64,000 bases of DNA from Acanthacorydalis orientalis (GCA_034766995.1 CM068322.1:17915245-17979244), one strand, 5' to 3'. Positions 13,457 to 26,150 are shown, counted from the stretch's first letter. Made by a program: numbers and translations. The notes: generated from the letters alone by a model not told the origin.

Positions 13457-14816
13457 ATAAAATGGGTGTTCAAAAACTACCTAAGTCAAAATCTAAAAAA
13501 AATCGTCATGTCAAATATAATATCGAAATATTCTTCCTAATACGATATAAAACAATATTCATATTACAAGGCTAAATTTTAATAATTAAGCTATTGTATA
13601 TTTCATTTAATAATATAAGTATTAAATATGTGACATGCACTTTCAATTATAAATATAAAACAATTAGCCAATTATCGCTATTAAGTTTTTGTTTCGATGC
13701 TGTGGTACGAATTTAAAAACGCTCCAACATTTTATCTAACATTTGATTTACATACTGATGTTTAACTTATTATTTTTTCTTAATCATCAACTATGGACAT
13801 ACAAATATACAAGCAAACCTCGTATATTGTTACCTTAACGCTGTTTCTATAACAATACTTCATAATTTTACATACCCTAGAAACTTATTAAATGACAGGA
13901 TAAATATTATTTGAAATGTTTAATATAAACTTTTGATTGTCAAAATTTAAAAATCATTTTCAGTAGACACATGTACAGTAATGAACCGATTGAATAAATA
14001 AAAGATATAATTTTCAAATAAACAAATAATTATACCAAATCAATAACTTTTTATTTTCAACTATATTGTAGTTCATTCATGTTATATCAAAAATTGTATG
14101 TATATTTTTTGGTACTATAGAAGGCTTCATTTATTCTGTTTTATTTATCTTTAGTATTTCAGAAACGCATACTGAAATGTAAGTAAAGCTTTCTTGTCAA
14201 GATTTTTATTTATTTAAGTTAAACTGTTCAATATTCATAGACTATTCAATTTTTATAATTTTTTGTAACGTCACTTCCTTTTTTAAACATCATTAACCTT
14301 GATATAACCTTCTTAATATATCATACTCATGATACAATCATTTAACCGAACATAATATGAAAAACGATATTCAATTCTTGTATTGAACTTATTTAATGAT
14401 ACATTTTATTACATATCAATAAACTAACAATGTTTAATAAAATCGAATATGTTATTGTCATTTACATTAATTGTATAGAATAATGTATATGTATGCAATA
14501 AGTTTATATTTATACCAACATTCTTTGTATTCTTTTTCATATCATCATTAATTAACGGATCATTAAATTATATTGATATTTTAATTCAATATTTTTACAG
14601 TCTGTGCAAATTCATAATACGAAAGGTTATAGTCCGCTAAATATATTGTAAGCCATTGATTGATAGGTCGTGTTTATGTTATGTCATGAAAACATTATTT
14701 TTTATAATAATTGTAATTAGTTTTGCTTGAAAAATTGATTGAGTAATGCAAATTTTACGGTTCTCAATTTTCAATTTGTCTTACATTAATTTAAGTACGT
14801 GATTTAAAACAATGAC

Positions 14817-14820
<4 letters not shown>

Positions 14821-14891
<71 letters not shown>
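14821..14891. repeat. Compound (TA)n(TG)n microsatellite
   Basis: Twenty-five TA units (14821-14870) pass directly into about ten TG units (14871-14891), suggesting TA-to-TG point change followed by slippage expansion. Frames reading through it in either direction give YI or HT repeats and are not genes. Confidence 0.97.
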
Positions 14892-16777
14892 AGTTTTCAA
14901 TAAATTAACGACACTTTTAATAAAAATGTATAAAACCGAAATAATACTCCGTAGACTCAGTAAAGGATTCCCAAAAGGTATACCAAAGAATAATAATATG
15001 CTGAAGATATTTAGAAAAAGTATACTGCGAAGTTTTAAATATGTAAATATTTTCACCAATTGCGTGTCTTCATTTATTATGGCTACATGCTTTTTACAAC
15101 AAAAAATTTAACCATTATTTTAGTGTACCGCCATTTAAAAATTTTCAACTCATTGGTCTAAGTTAAAAATTGCTCTTTGTAGTCTATTTTGAGATACAAA
15201 TTTTACAGAAAAACATATTTCATAAAAAATAAAATAATAATATTGGCCTATAGTTTAGAAAAAAAATTTTAGCGAACGAATTTCTTTTATAAAAACGATT
15301 TATTTACTTAGTCAGTCATAACATCTTAAAAAATCAAATAGTAAAAACCAAAATGGAAACATTAATATATATATGGAAATAAAATATTTTAATGAAATTT
15401 CTTGAAATAAAATTTGATATAATGTATACAAATAAAAACTGAAAATTGTTAGCTATTGGAGTGTTTAATTTCAGCTGATAAATACAATTTGACCTCTTTT
15501 GATATCTATTTAAATTTGAAAAATCGAGCATAATTTATCAAAAAAAATATTTTTGAATTCAATTTTAATAAATGAAAATATAATTCACAATTGTTATTGA
15601 ATAATTCAACATAATAAATGTCATATTTAAAATGTGACTCATAAATATAAATTAATTTTTATTTCATTGAATAAAAAATCAGTTCCCAAATATCTGCTCT
15701 TATTAAAAACGTATTAAATTGAATAATTTTCTGTATTATAAAATTTCCAATAAAGATAGATTTGAATGATAGAAAATGTCTTGTAAATAACTCTCATCTG
15801 TGCTAAGCGAAATAAATAAAAAAAACTATTGTAATATTTAAATAATTTATACCGGAATATCTCCAAATAATTAAAATAAACCAAACTGCTAAATTAAATA
15901 TTTCAACCTCAATATTTGAATTCCAGCCAACAGATTTTAATTCTTGAGGAAGAATTTTTTTCAATATACATTTGGTTTTGTAATTACATGGCAATAAAAA
16001 TCTGAGAACATAGTTGTCTAAAACATGCATTTATTATATATATATATATATATATGTAAAAAAATTTAAAAAATTGTTGCTTTTACACATTATAATTTTA
16101 AATTATATACATTATATGCATTATAATATTATATTAAATTTAAATAATTATATACAAAATTCGTTCCTTGCATTTCTAATTATTAATAACCTAAATAAAA
16201 TAACGAGTACCTACTCCTTCATATGTATATCTGTTTGTAAATTTGTATAAAAACAATATATTTTATTCAAAATGCTGTGGTAAGTGAATTTTATATTCTT
16301 TTTTAATATAATTTTATACATTACATAAATTGCACACGAAACCCTGCGTGTAAATAGTTGTATAAAAAAATTAAAAGATGTAACACAGAGTAAATAAAAA
16401 TGAATGCATATTTAACATAAAAATGTGTAAAATTAAGAATACAATTACGAATAATATTTGACATATTGTTTTCAAAAATAATATATATATATTTTTCTAA
16501 TTAAAATTTCATCAGATGAAAATGTTGAATTTAAATGATATAAGTTTATACGAGATATTTCAAATGATACACGCTGTTATGTTTACACATAAAAAGACAA
16601 ATATTTTACTTTCTAAGAATTTGAAATACATAAATTATATCATATTTACTGAATTTTAATAATGATAGTGAATGGTTTATGAATAATTGAAAAAATAGGT
16701 ATAATGTAATCGACTTATTTTTAATCTATTTAAAATAATTTTCTTAGAAAATTTTATTGTCTTTATACTTGAAATAA

Positions 16778-16817
<40 letters not shown>

Positions 16818-17231
16818 TATTCAATAATTTAACATGTCAAAACAATTTTTTGCAATACCTGTAAAAACTAATAAAAAAATTATTTCTTTAACAGTATTTC
16901 TCGGTTAAATCTTTTCTGACCGGTTATTAGTTTAATTATTGTTTTGCAACCTGTTGGAGAAAAATGTTATGACTTATCATGATTTTTATAGATTTTTAAC
17001 ATAATTTTTTTCACAGTCTATAATGTATTTTACAATAAAAGTTTCTATTATACAAATAATAAGTAATTTTATTGATATTGGCTTAATTAAGCTTTTCTCT
17101 AATAAATATTAAAATTCAGAAAATCACAATCTATTAATTGTTTTGTAACAAATAGCATACAAAATACGAAAACTATTATATTATTTAAAAATTTTAGGTG
17201 CTTCGACAACTAGGGTCATTAATGCCCACAT

Positions 17232-17300
17232 GCAGACATTGAGGTTCGAACTCAAATTCGTTGATTAACATTACGATACGCTATCCATTAAGGTAAGACC
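17232..17300 (-). pseudogene. tRNA-like remnant (tRNA pseudogene or SINE head)
   Basis: On the minus strand, a perfect T-arm can be drawn: stem TTGAG, loop TTCGAAC, stem CTCAA (plus-strand positions 17239-17255). The loop is a match to the pol III B box. Upstream on the same strand, TAATGGATAGCG resembles the D-arm/A-box of arginine-type tRNAs. The acceptor arms do not pair and the anticodon arm has an insertion and a mismatch, so a working tRNA is unlikely. A tRNA-derived SINE head or old pseudogene fits best; no second copy was noticed in this window. Confidence 0.4.
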
Positions 17301-20300
17301 ATTCGTTAAAAAAATAATGATTCATTTTAGTTAATCTTAAAGTCAACTATAAAGCTAAATCCCAGTTAATACTGAATAAGTTATGTGAAAATAATCTACA
17401 TCCGTGTTTTAATTTTTATAAAAAACTAAAGAATATGAATTAAGTGAATGAATAATTCTCTCAAAAAAAAATTCCGCGAAAGTAAATTTACAAAAAGAAG
17501 ATAAACATTTTAATCATTATTACAAATATTCGAAACGAAACCAAATTCTCCTACTTTTTATGAGAAAAATTGTGTAATTAAATAATTATTTTTATTACTC
17601 GATTTAATTTTATTCCAATCTATTGCTACTTAAAAATTAACTCGATATTTAACAGTATTTATAAATTTTCAGATTGAATTGTATATGTATTGTGTACCAC
17701 TGTATGTATTGTTGAATTTTTTTTAAAAAAAATTAAAACTATATGTATTTACGCCTATTGTTTTCCGACTGAAATGTTAGTTCACTCAACTAATAATTCC
17801 TTTGTATATTATCTCTCATACAAATCAATGCTGAAATTGTAAATTTCATGTAAACTATTATTTACAAGAATATTTCCACTATTATTAACTTATTTGCAAT
17901 AGACGAAGTAGTAAATTCTATCCATTTTTCTAAACTAATATTAGTGTATTTATGCGCATTAAAAATAATCTTTATGTGATCATATGAATAGATAAAATGA
18001 ACTTTCACTACGGTTAATTTAGATGTTATAATAATTTACGATCGTGCCTTGTCACATATCCTTAAATGATTTGTAAATTACTTCGAAACGTGTCATAGTC
18101 ATTAAAATAAATACAATTGACTTAAATTTCTTTCTAGAGTTAATTGAATATTTGTTTATAGCTTAAGAATACAATTACATTATCTTATAAATTAATGGGC
18201 GTGTACTATAATTTATAATAGATTATTATAGATTTTTTTCTTGGTTTTTAAGCACGCTTGATAAAAAACTTACTGCAAACCGTTTAATCTGAAGATATTA
18301 TGACACAAAATTACTAATAGATTTTATGAAACTTATAATCAGTTTTTGAAATAACTGTTTTTTTTTATTCATGTAAAGTATTGAATATATATATATATAT
18401 ATAAACGTTACATACAATAGTGAAAATTGAAATAAATTTTATCTCTTCTAACAATCTTCGTGTCTGTAATTAACTACGTTCTTACATGTTGAAACCAGTC
18501 TTTTTCAAAGAACAGTTTTAAGAATATACTGAAGAATCAGAAATATCAAACCTTTGTTCGTTTCTTAAACACTATCAGATTAGTTTTTTTGACAAGTTAA
18601 GTGCAAATTAATAAAATTATTAAAAATTTAAAAATGGAAAAAAATAATTTCAAACATAGATTTCATGAATTGTTTGTCTCAATCTTCGAAATCAAATCTG
18701 ATTGACAATCTTTGGAGAAACGGAGAAATGAAATTGAGCACTAAAATTATAAAAACCAAAAACTATCATTATCATAAAAATTTAGGAATTTATACTAATT
18801 GAAAGTTGACAACTCGACTAAATATGAAAGAAAATTTAAAAAATTCAAAACAACTAAATCTAAAAATTATTATTTTAATATATTAAAATGATAGTCAAAA
18901 AACATGTTCTTTATTTACTTGAACCATATAATTTAAAATTTTAGTATAATGATATTCAAATTTCTTTGATTTTATTATTTAAAAATAAATTGATAAATAT
19001 AAATAAAATATATCTACAGAAAAAGTGAAAGGAGCTTATTTGTTTTCATTGTAAGACATTCTTCTTCATTTATTTATTTTCTCATATCGAGACATTTTTC
19101 ATTACTCTATGAAGAAAAATCGATTTTATTTTATTTTTTTCAAGATTGGTAACAATAGTCACAATTATAAACACCAGCTTAACCTTACATATATTAAATG
19201 GACGTATTTTAAGATTATGAAAATTGTGAGATTTATTAAGTTAAATTTTAATAGATTCATTGAAAATTAATATTATAGTTTAATATAATTTTAAATTTAA
19301 TTATAACTTACAGAAGAGTAATATAAAAAAGTGTAGTGTATGAGAAAATTTAAAATTGACAATTGAAAATTTAAATTTTTGAATAGTTTGATTTTAATAT
19401 CTAAATCTCTTTTTCTGAAAATAATTCTTAAAATCACACACATTTTATTACTTTTTAAATAAAAACGATTTCCTCACATCATAGATAATAAAATTGATTA
19501 ACTTAATAAGTAATGAAGCAACATACTACTTTAAAAATACTAAATTTAAAACAAACACTCGTGAAGTACAAAATTGTGCTATTTTATAATATACTCTGAG
19601 TATGATGGCGTTGTTATCAACATGCGTAATAAGTGAGAATTGCAAATATTTTTGATCGAAACATGTTAATACGGTTTATGGGACGAACAAATTATTTATT
19701 AAATTGATATATTACCATAGAAAAAATATTTTTCATGTACTACCTATAATTAAAAAAAAATTTTCGATTTTAAATTATTTTTTTGCCTATGATAATTAAA
19801 TGTGATCAAAAAAGGTTTAAAAAAATTCAACCATATCAATAGACTCCAAAGATAAATATATAATTAAAATACATGTGAAACCATTCTTATCTATTAAAAT
19901 AAAATCCATTAAATTACCTTCTTAATCAGAGATAGAAGCGAAAATTTTCTTCTTTAATTAACAATAATTTTATTAAGAATCTACAAACAACAATTAACCA
20001 ATTTACCTATAAAACAATACAATAAATTGTATAAATATAAAACGTAACAAACCATAAAAACTGATACTGTATATACATTTGAAATTATGCAAAATATTTT
20101 CTTTTAATAATTTACAAAACATACTTTCAAGTCTGTTGTTTCAATATTTAAATAAAAATTGTATTTGGATCTAAATACATATTAATATAGACTTCTTATG
20201 AAAAGATTATTTTTTATAGATTTTAATATAAAAATACTATATTATAACCATTTATTTAATTATTTTAGATATTATTTTTCGAAAAAAAGTGTACAAATTT

Positions 20301-21180
20301 AAAATTCAACTTGATTTAATTTAATTCATTGACACACATGTAGTTAGTGATATTAAACGTTCTACAATAATTCCAATTATTTTTGTATTAATAATTAATC
20401 ACGCCACTATTAATGTTTCTTATTCTGTTCTGAAATCTTATAAATGGATATTTTATTATTATTTTACAAGTCTTTGTTTCAAATGTCTTTACTATAGAAT
20501 GATCTAACATATGATCTCAATTAATATTTAATAACACAAAATATTTTTTATTAATATCTTTGCAGTCATTTTAATAAAATATTATTTTAAAATAAATTAA
20601 AATAATTGAAAATCTAAAAATTATTTTAAATAAAGTATTTGATGAAAATGAAATGAAGAAGGATATACCTTATAAAGTATATAATTTTTATTTAATACAC
20701 ATGGAATTACAGAAATAACAAAGAAGGTCTATTTGTTAACCTTGCATGAGATTTAAACATAAATATTCATTAGAAAAAGACGTTTAGTTTAAATATACAA
20801 TTTTATTATAATCAGTTAAAAAATATCACTGTCGGAATTTACCAATGACGGAAAAATGACAAATTTTATTAATTTCCTTTTATTTATTACATACACTTAA
20901 ATAAAGTCAATGAATATTTCAATTTTTTTTTCAACATATTTTTCATATGACGTTTATTATATAAATTGCGAACAAACTCCATAGAAATCTAAGTTAACAA
21001 CATGTTTTCCTATTTTGAATGGTAGTTATGTTAATTAAATATTTTTAAGACAAATTATACATCTAAATCATGAATCATTACAGATTTATGTGGAATAGTA
21101 TTTACAACAAATCGAAGTTAATCTCTTTCTTTTTAAAATATAATAAAAAAAACGTAATTAATTTATAAAATAAAAATAAA

Positions 21181-21225
<45 letters not shown>

Positions 21226-21891
21226 GTTTTACTATTGAAAATAAATATGAGTGTTTAAATAACTTCCAACCAAAATACTTGTGATTTTATTTTAGAAACA
21301 AATTAAAACTTAAAATAATTTATTTAATAACCATATTAACTAATATTTTCAAATTGTTTTATAAAATAAAATTTAAGAAGTAAACAAGAAATCAAGTTTA
21401 ATGAAAATGGTTCATGTTAACGACCATTAATTTTAAATTATATAAAAGTTTAGCAAAAATTAAAGTTTTCGTAATTAAATTTTGTTTCATATATTTTGTT
21501 TAAACTCGTATTTAATATATTATGTAATAAAATACCTTAAATAAAAAAGTATATAAAATAATATAGAAAAGCTCATACTATCAGATATTTTTGAAATTTT
21601 ATTTCAAAAATAATATTAGTTTTATTTAAGTTCGTATAGAGATATTACTTTTTATTTGTATTTTAATGGTAAAAAATCTTGTTTCATTTTATTTTTTTAG
21701 AAAATAAAATGGGAACAAATATAATTAAACTAATATAAATATTAATAATCATTTTATGTTTATTTCTTGTTTTGATTATTTAATATTGTTAATTTTTTTA
21801 TAGCATTCAATAAAATAAGAATACAGTGTTTCTTAAGGAGAATAATATATTATTTACAATAAACCTGATAAAATAATATTAATTTACTTAC
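17301..21891. other. 4.6 kb AT-rich DNA, possible intron
   Basis: I found no exon, RNA gene or transposon end here. (AT)n tracts occur at about 18386-18402 and 21187-21219. The stretch lies immediately downstream (minus strand) of the splice donor at 21886-21891, so it may be the first part of a long intron. Confidence 0.45.
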
Positions 21892-22405
21892 CTGAAATTC
21901 GTATAAAAATTATCAATTATCTTCAGAATCGATTCAGTCGATTCCCATACAGTCACTTGATAATGCAAACACTTAATGTCTTTTAATTCACAATATTTTA
22001 TTTGATAAGTTGAACCACTCCAAAACCACTGATGCTGCGTTTGTGACCCAGTGACCGACTTTGACATGAAAAGAAAAGAATGTCTTTTTCGTTACAATTG
22101 AATGAAGTTGTGACACCAGTGGTCGATCCAGCAAGAGTGGAAAACTCGAATCGACTGACTGAATGACCGCGGCTTCTTACAAACCAATGTGCGTTATCCA
22201 AGTGCCGGACACTCAGCGAATACTCCGGTATTTGTATATCGACACCTGTCGCCTAATCAATGCCACTTGCTTGTCTTATGTTCGTTGTACCAAGTGTGTT
22301 CTCATGTTTGCAACAATACAAATAACGATGGCACAATCACACACACCCACCCATTTCTACCGTACTCTTATGCATTCGGTTCGACGCACTTTGCCATTTC
22401 ATTAA
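21892..22405 (-). promoter_or_regulatory. GC-elevated island ending in a splice donor: candidate promoter and 5' exon
   Basis: From about 22010 to 22400 the base composition changes abruptly from the AT-rich background to roughly balanced, with several CpGs and no repeat structure. On the minus strand the island continues into AATTTCAG|GTAAGTAAATT (exon end 21892, donor 21891-21886), a perfect match to the insect 5' splice-site consensus. Short open frames on both strands (for example 21998-22201 minus and 22163-22446 plus) have no recognisable domain. The simplest reading is a promoter plus a non-coding first exon of a minus-strand gene whose coding exons lie outside the window or far downstream. 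An unrecognised coding exon cannot be excluded. Confidence 0.4.
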
Positions 22406-22983
22406 TTAAGAATATTTTTTCGACAAAGATATATCCATTGATATGATAATAAAATAATGTAAACGTATTTTTTATTTTCTGTTTTTATTTCAAAAAATCT
22501 ATTTAAATTTAATTACACAAATTACTAGTAGATAAATATTAAATTAAATCCTTCAAGATATTTTTCACTTTCTACTTTTGTAATAGACTATCAAGAACAC
22601 AATATATTTAATAAGCTTTATATTTACATTAACTTTAAACCAATTTAGCATCACATTTCACCTTCCCATCTTTTAATGATTGCGTATATTAAAACAAAAA
22701 ATAATGTTTAGTTACAAATTTATTTTTTATAAGCATATGGTTGAAACAGGAAAAAAACAAATACCAAATTATATATAAATAAAATTTAAAAGAATCCGCT
22801 TTTGCGAAAGAACTTTTATGCATATTTTCTAAATATACTTTTCATGTTTACTACAATTTCTTTTAAGTTATACTTGCTCGGATTATTTGAATGTTTTTTC
22901 TATTTCCTGTTGTTCAATAAGTCAAGATTTTGTATATTATTCAACTTACCTTATTTATAAGCATCGATTGCATAAATTTATTA
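22406..22983. other. AT-rich sequence, nothing recognised
   Basis: Background AT-rich DNA between the GC-elevated island and the 20-bp minisatellite. No gene is supported. Confidence 0.55.
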
Positions 22984-23034
<51 letters not shown>

Positions 23035-23178
23035 CATATATTTATTATATTATATTATATATATATATATTTATTATATTATATATATATTTATTATATT
23101 ATATATATATTTATTATATTATATATATATTTATTATATTATATATATATTTATTATATTATATATATATATATTTAT

Positions 23179-23211
<33 letters not shown>
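22984..23211. repeat. AT-only minisatellite with 20-bp period
   Basis: A run of (AT)n passes into an ordered array with a 20-bp period (unit ATATATATATTTATTATATT, clearest from about 23060 to 23180, about six copies), flanked again by (AT)n. Because 20 is not a multiple of 3, all frames give YI-rich translations without stops; these are artefacts. Confidence 0.93.
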
Positions 23212-24071
23212 ACACTTTCAATTTTCCACCAATACCTTTAAATTTTCTTACAAATCTTTTATAGTTTAAGTAAGAAATTAATCGTTGACATATTTTTATG
23301 AAAAAATATACATAACCTAAGAAGGAAGGTTTCCTTATAATAGTTTCGCATTCAAAAGATTAATTATTCATTTTGAAACAATAAAAATAAAATATAAATC
23401 ATTTTTCTCTGATATTTTTCATAGCAACCTATCGGGTGATTTCAAAACCTTTCGAATAGTATTTTTTTACTTTATATTTTATTAATCAGATTCATTCACA
23501 ATTGGCCAAAATAAATGTTTTTAGAACTACTAATTTCTAAATAAAAATACATGGATAGGGTCTATTACAATATTAACATTCAGTGGTGAAAAAACTGCTT
23601 TTTTAACTTTAAGAAAGTAAATGAAGTATATTTAATAAATCATAGTAATTAATGATTAATATACCGAATATATTTTTGTATATAACTTTCCAATATTTAA
23701 TAATCATTAAAATGTTTCTTTAGCACTAAGGATCGCTAATACATTTGAAATCACTTTTCAGTTGCAATACGATGTCTCTAAAAGTAATATTGAATATTAA
23801 TTCCAATACTATGTTAAATGGTTTTGTAAACACAATCCAGAGTGATTTTTTTTCTCTAAAAATATCGCCTTGTCATCATATGATGTTTTATAAAGTTTAC
23901 TGCGTCATTATCGATTGTTATTTTGTATTTAACAAATTACACATAAAATATATAAAATGTTTATGATTTCATAGTCTTAGAATATTCTATTGTTTCAATT
24001 TTTTATCTTAATGACCCTTTGCAAATTAAGAAAAGTTAACTTATATTTTTTAAAAATTAATTTAATTATTA

Positions 24072-24078
<7 letters not shown>
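23212..24078. other. AT-rich sequence, nothing recognised
   Basis: No gene is supported. A short plus-strand open frame at 23745-23966 has no recognisable domain or splice signals. Confidence 0.5.

Positions 24079-24120
<42 letters not shown>
24079..24120. repeat. (AT)n microsatellite
   Basis: Pure alternating TA tract directly before the inverted duplication at 24141. Confidence 0.95.
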
Positions 24121-24121
<1 letters not shown>

Positions 24122-24140
24122 CCTGATCGATTTAATTATG

Positions 24141-24206
24141 ATTATCATTTAGCCTGATCGATCCAGAATTCCTTAGCCTAACAGCACTTTTGAGAAGTGG
24201 TTGTTA

Positions 24207-24251
<45 letters not shown>

Positions 24252-24355
24252 ATGATATATATGATTTATATATATATATATATCAATCATAACACCCACT
24301 TCTCAAAAGTGCTGTTAGGCTAAGGAATTCTGGATCGATCAGGCTAAATGATAAT
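24141..24355. repeat. Inverted duplication of a mariner 3' fragment around an (AT)n loop
   Basis: The left arm (24141-24210) and right arm (about 24286-24355) are reverse complements over 70 bp with a single difference (GTGGTTG against GTGGGTG). The loop, about 75 bp, is almost entirely (AT)n with one TTTGATG interruption. The right arm is continuous with the transposase remnant at 24286-25050 and encodes, in decayed form, the residues after the third catalytic position (YHLA.SIQNSLA-like). The left arm is therefore an inverted copy of that coding segment. The structure could extrude as a cruciform with a 70-bp stem. Confidence 0.93.
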
Positions 24356-25050
24356 TCGAAGGCACCAAATTATCTGAATACCCCGCATGCTAGAGAACTT
24401 CTCAGTTCAAGTTAAAGATGGTTTGTTGAGTAATAAGTGCAATATGCAGCCTAGTGCTGTCGTGTAACAAAATGACCATCCGGCTTTCTTGTTCAGTAAA
24501 TCATCTTTTCTGTACAATTCCGTTATCCAAATGTTCCAATTGGCGACCATATCGCTCTGCAGCAACTGGAGGATTTGTTCGTAAAACAACACGTCCTTCA
24601 CATCTCGCCAGATGCACAAAAATACTTTTTGGTACAGAGCTTCGACTTTGCAGATAATATTGATTTCTGGCTGAGATCTACCCCTGTTTTTTCATTTAAG
24701 ATTGTCAAACATTATCCACTTTTCGTCACCCGTAATAATTTTCCAAAAAAAATCTTTAAGTTGCTTGGAAATCGATGATATGAATGTGTTGAGCCGACGG
24801 ACAATTCTATTTTCGAAGATTTAATGTGGTAATCACTGTCCGAGATTCGATTTTTTTCCATCTCATGCAATCATTTCATAAATGTTGTTTGATCAACTTC
24901 CAGTTATTCCAATTGCTTCTTTTGCCAATTCGTAGCATTTGAAAGAATTGTTGACTGAAAATTCAATAATATTTCCAAATCATTAGTGTCCAATCTTTCG
25001 TCTTCAGTCTTTTATCAACTGAATATAGTCATATCGATCTCAGAAAAGCT
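24286..25050 (-). pseudogene. Decayed mariner transposase, catalytic domain
   Basis: Read on the minus strand with frameshifts, the segment carries in order: a helix-turn-helix-like stretch (LAKEAIGIT, NNIYEMIA), the first catalytic motif ITGDEKWIMFDN (near 24740-24700), the second motif VILLHDSTRLHIA (near 24480), and a third motif NLN*EVL*HAGYSDNLVPSNYHL (near 24420-24345). The spacing from the second Asp to the third motif position is that of mariner DD34D elements, but the third acidic residue is Asn (SNYH instead of SDYH). At least four stops, including two in place of conserved Trp/Gln-type codons, and frameshifts show that it is dead. No TIRs were found at either side; the 3' end runs into an (AT)n tract and is duplicated in reverse at 24141. 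It is a different mariner lineage from the three deleted elements at 361, 8282 and 11588. Confidence 0.85.
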
Positions 25051-25084
25051 GCCATCCTGAAAATATTTTCATATATATATATCA

Positions 25085-25375
25085 AAAATTACCTGATATC
25101 GCCTGTGGTTTTTAGACATTGTCTAAAAATCGACGTCGAACCTAAATTATTTTTCAGCCTCGTCAAAATGTATATCAATAATCACTGGTGATCTTTAGTC
25201 AATGTCTAAAAATCGTTATCACACGATTTTTCGACCTCTACAAAAATTGCCCATCATCGACTGTGATTATCAGACAACGTCTAAAAATCTTCATCCAACC
25301 CAAGTGATATTTCGTCCTCTTCCAAAAATTGCCTAACGTCGCCTACATTCTTTAGATAATGTATACAAAAATTCG
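25085..25375. repeat. Degenerate ~80-bp tandem repeats sharing the 41-bp satellite core
   Basis: Four diverged tandem copies with about 80-bp spacing. Each has AAAAATTGCC-like sequence, a GTCGCC/ATCGCC block and then a core related to TTTTAGACATTGTCTAAAA (cores near 25111, 25193, 25269 and 25350). The first copy carries that 19-bp core as a perfect palindrome. The same core, slightly altered, is the heart of the 41-bp arrays at 26496-39390, and 80 is about twice 41. These copies may be an old dimeric form of that satellite at the edge of the complex. Confidence 0.8.
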
Positions 25376-26105
25376 ATATCTTCCAAAAAAGACTAACTTT
25401 TCCCGAAACACCCATTTTTCAACCAGTTTTTCGGCCATTAGTAGTCGAAATTAAGTGCGAAACGGGTCATATCGCACATCGTTAGAAGCGTCATAAAATT
25501 ATCTATCGCGTGGTGTGCAATTCGATTCGATTATTTACCAGAAAGACCGAATTTTGCTCAAAAAAACCTATTTTTCAAGCAGTTTTTCGGTAATAAGTAG
25601 TCGAAATTAAGTGAAAAACGCCTAATGTCGGACATCGTTCGATGCGTCTTAAAATTATCTATCACGTGGTGTGCAAATCGATTCGAGTATTTTCCAAAAA
25701 GACCTAATTTTTCTCAAAAAACCTCTTTTTCAAGCAGTTTTTCGGTCATAAGTAGTCGAAATTAAGTGCGAAATGGCTCATATCGCACATCGTTAGAAGC
25801 GACTTAAAATTATCTATCGCGTGGTGTGTAATTTGATTCGATTATCTTCCAAAAAAGCCTAATTTTGCCCGAAAAACCCATTTTTCAACCGGTTTTTCGG
25901 CTGTAAGTAGTCGAAATTATGTGCGAAATGGCTAATGTCGCACATCGTTAGATGCGTCTTAAAATTATCTATCGCGTGGTGTGCAGTTCGATTGGATTAT
26001 CTCCCAAAAAAGCCTAATTTTTCCCGAAAAACCCATTTTTCAACCAATTTTTCGGCCGTAAGTATTCGAAATTAAGTGCGAAACGGGTGATATCGCACAT
26101 CGTTA
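25371..26105 (-). repeat. 155-bp satellite monomers in minus orientation (D' block)
   Basis: About 4.7 tandem copies of the same 155-bp monomer that fills 40703-49853, but reverse-complemented. Diagnostic blocks are the complement of AATTTCGACTACTTATGG, of GACGCATCTAACGATGTGCG and of the CACCACGTGATAGATAATTT segment. Copies differ from one another by roughly 10%. This is the left counterpart of the large D array and is separated from the 41-bp array by an AT/GT microsatellite and a GC-rich linker. Confidence 0.93.
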
Positions 26106-26150
26106 ACATATTATAATTACTAAATTTTTTTTATTGAATTTGAAAGCACG

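Larger units (their letters stand above)
12147..17231. other. 5 kb AT-rich DNA with long microsatellites
   Basis: No supported gene. The largest repeats are a 176-bp imperfect (AT)n block (13281-13456) and a compound (TA)25(TG)10 tract (14821-14891); smaller AT tracts lie at about 12972-12994, 16035-16055, 16481-16490 and 16779-16810. Minus-strand frames at 12492-12680 and 15803-16030 are the least repetitive open frames here, but neither has a recognisable motif, a supported splice context or codon bias unlike the background, so I do not call them genes. Confidence 0.5.

Noticed and set aside
15803..16030. Minus-strand 75-codon frame resembling a membrane-protein fragment
   Set aside because: Hydrophobicity follows from T-rich codons. 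There is no identifiable family and no splice signals.
22163..22446. Plus-strand 80- and 85-codon frames in the GC-elevated island as short proteins
   Set aside because: Overlapping frames in the same strand and on the other strand are equally open simply because the region is less AT-rich. The only strong signal is the minus-strand splice donor.
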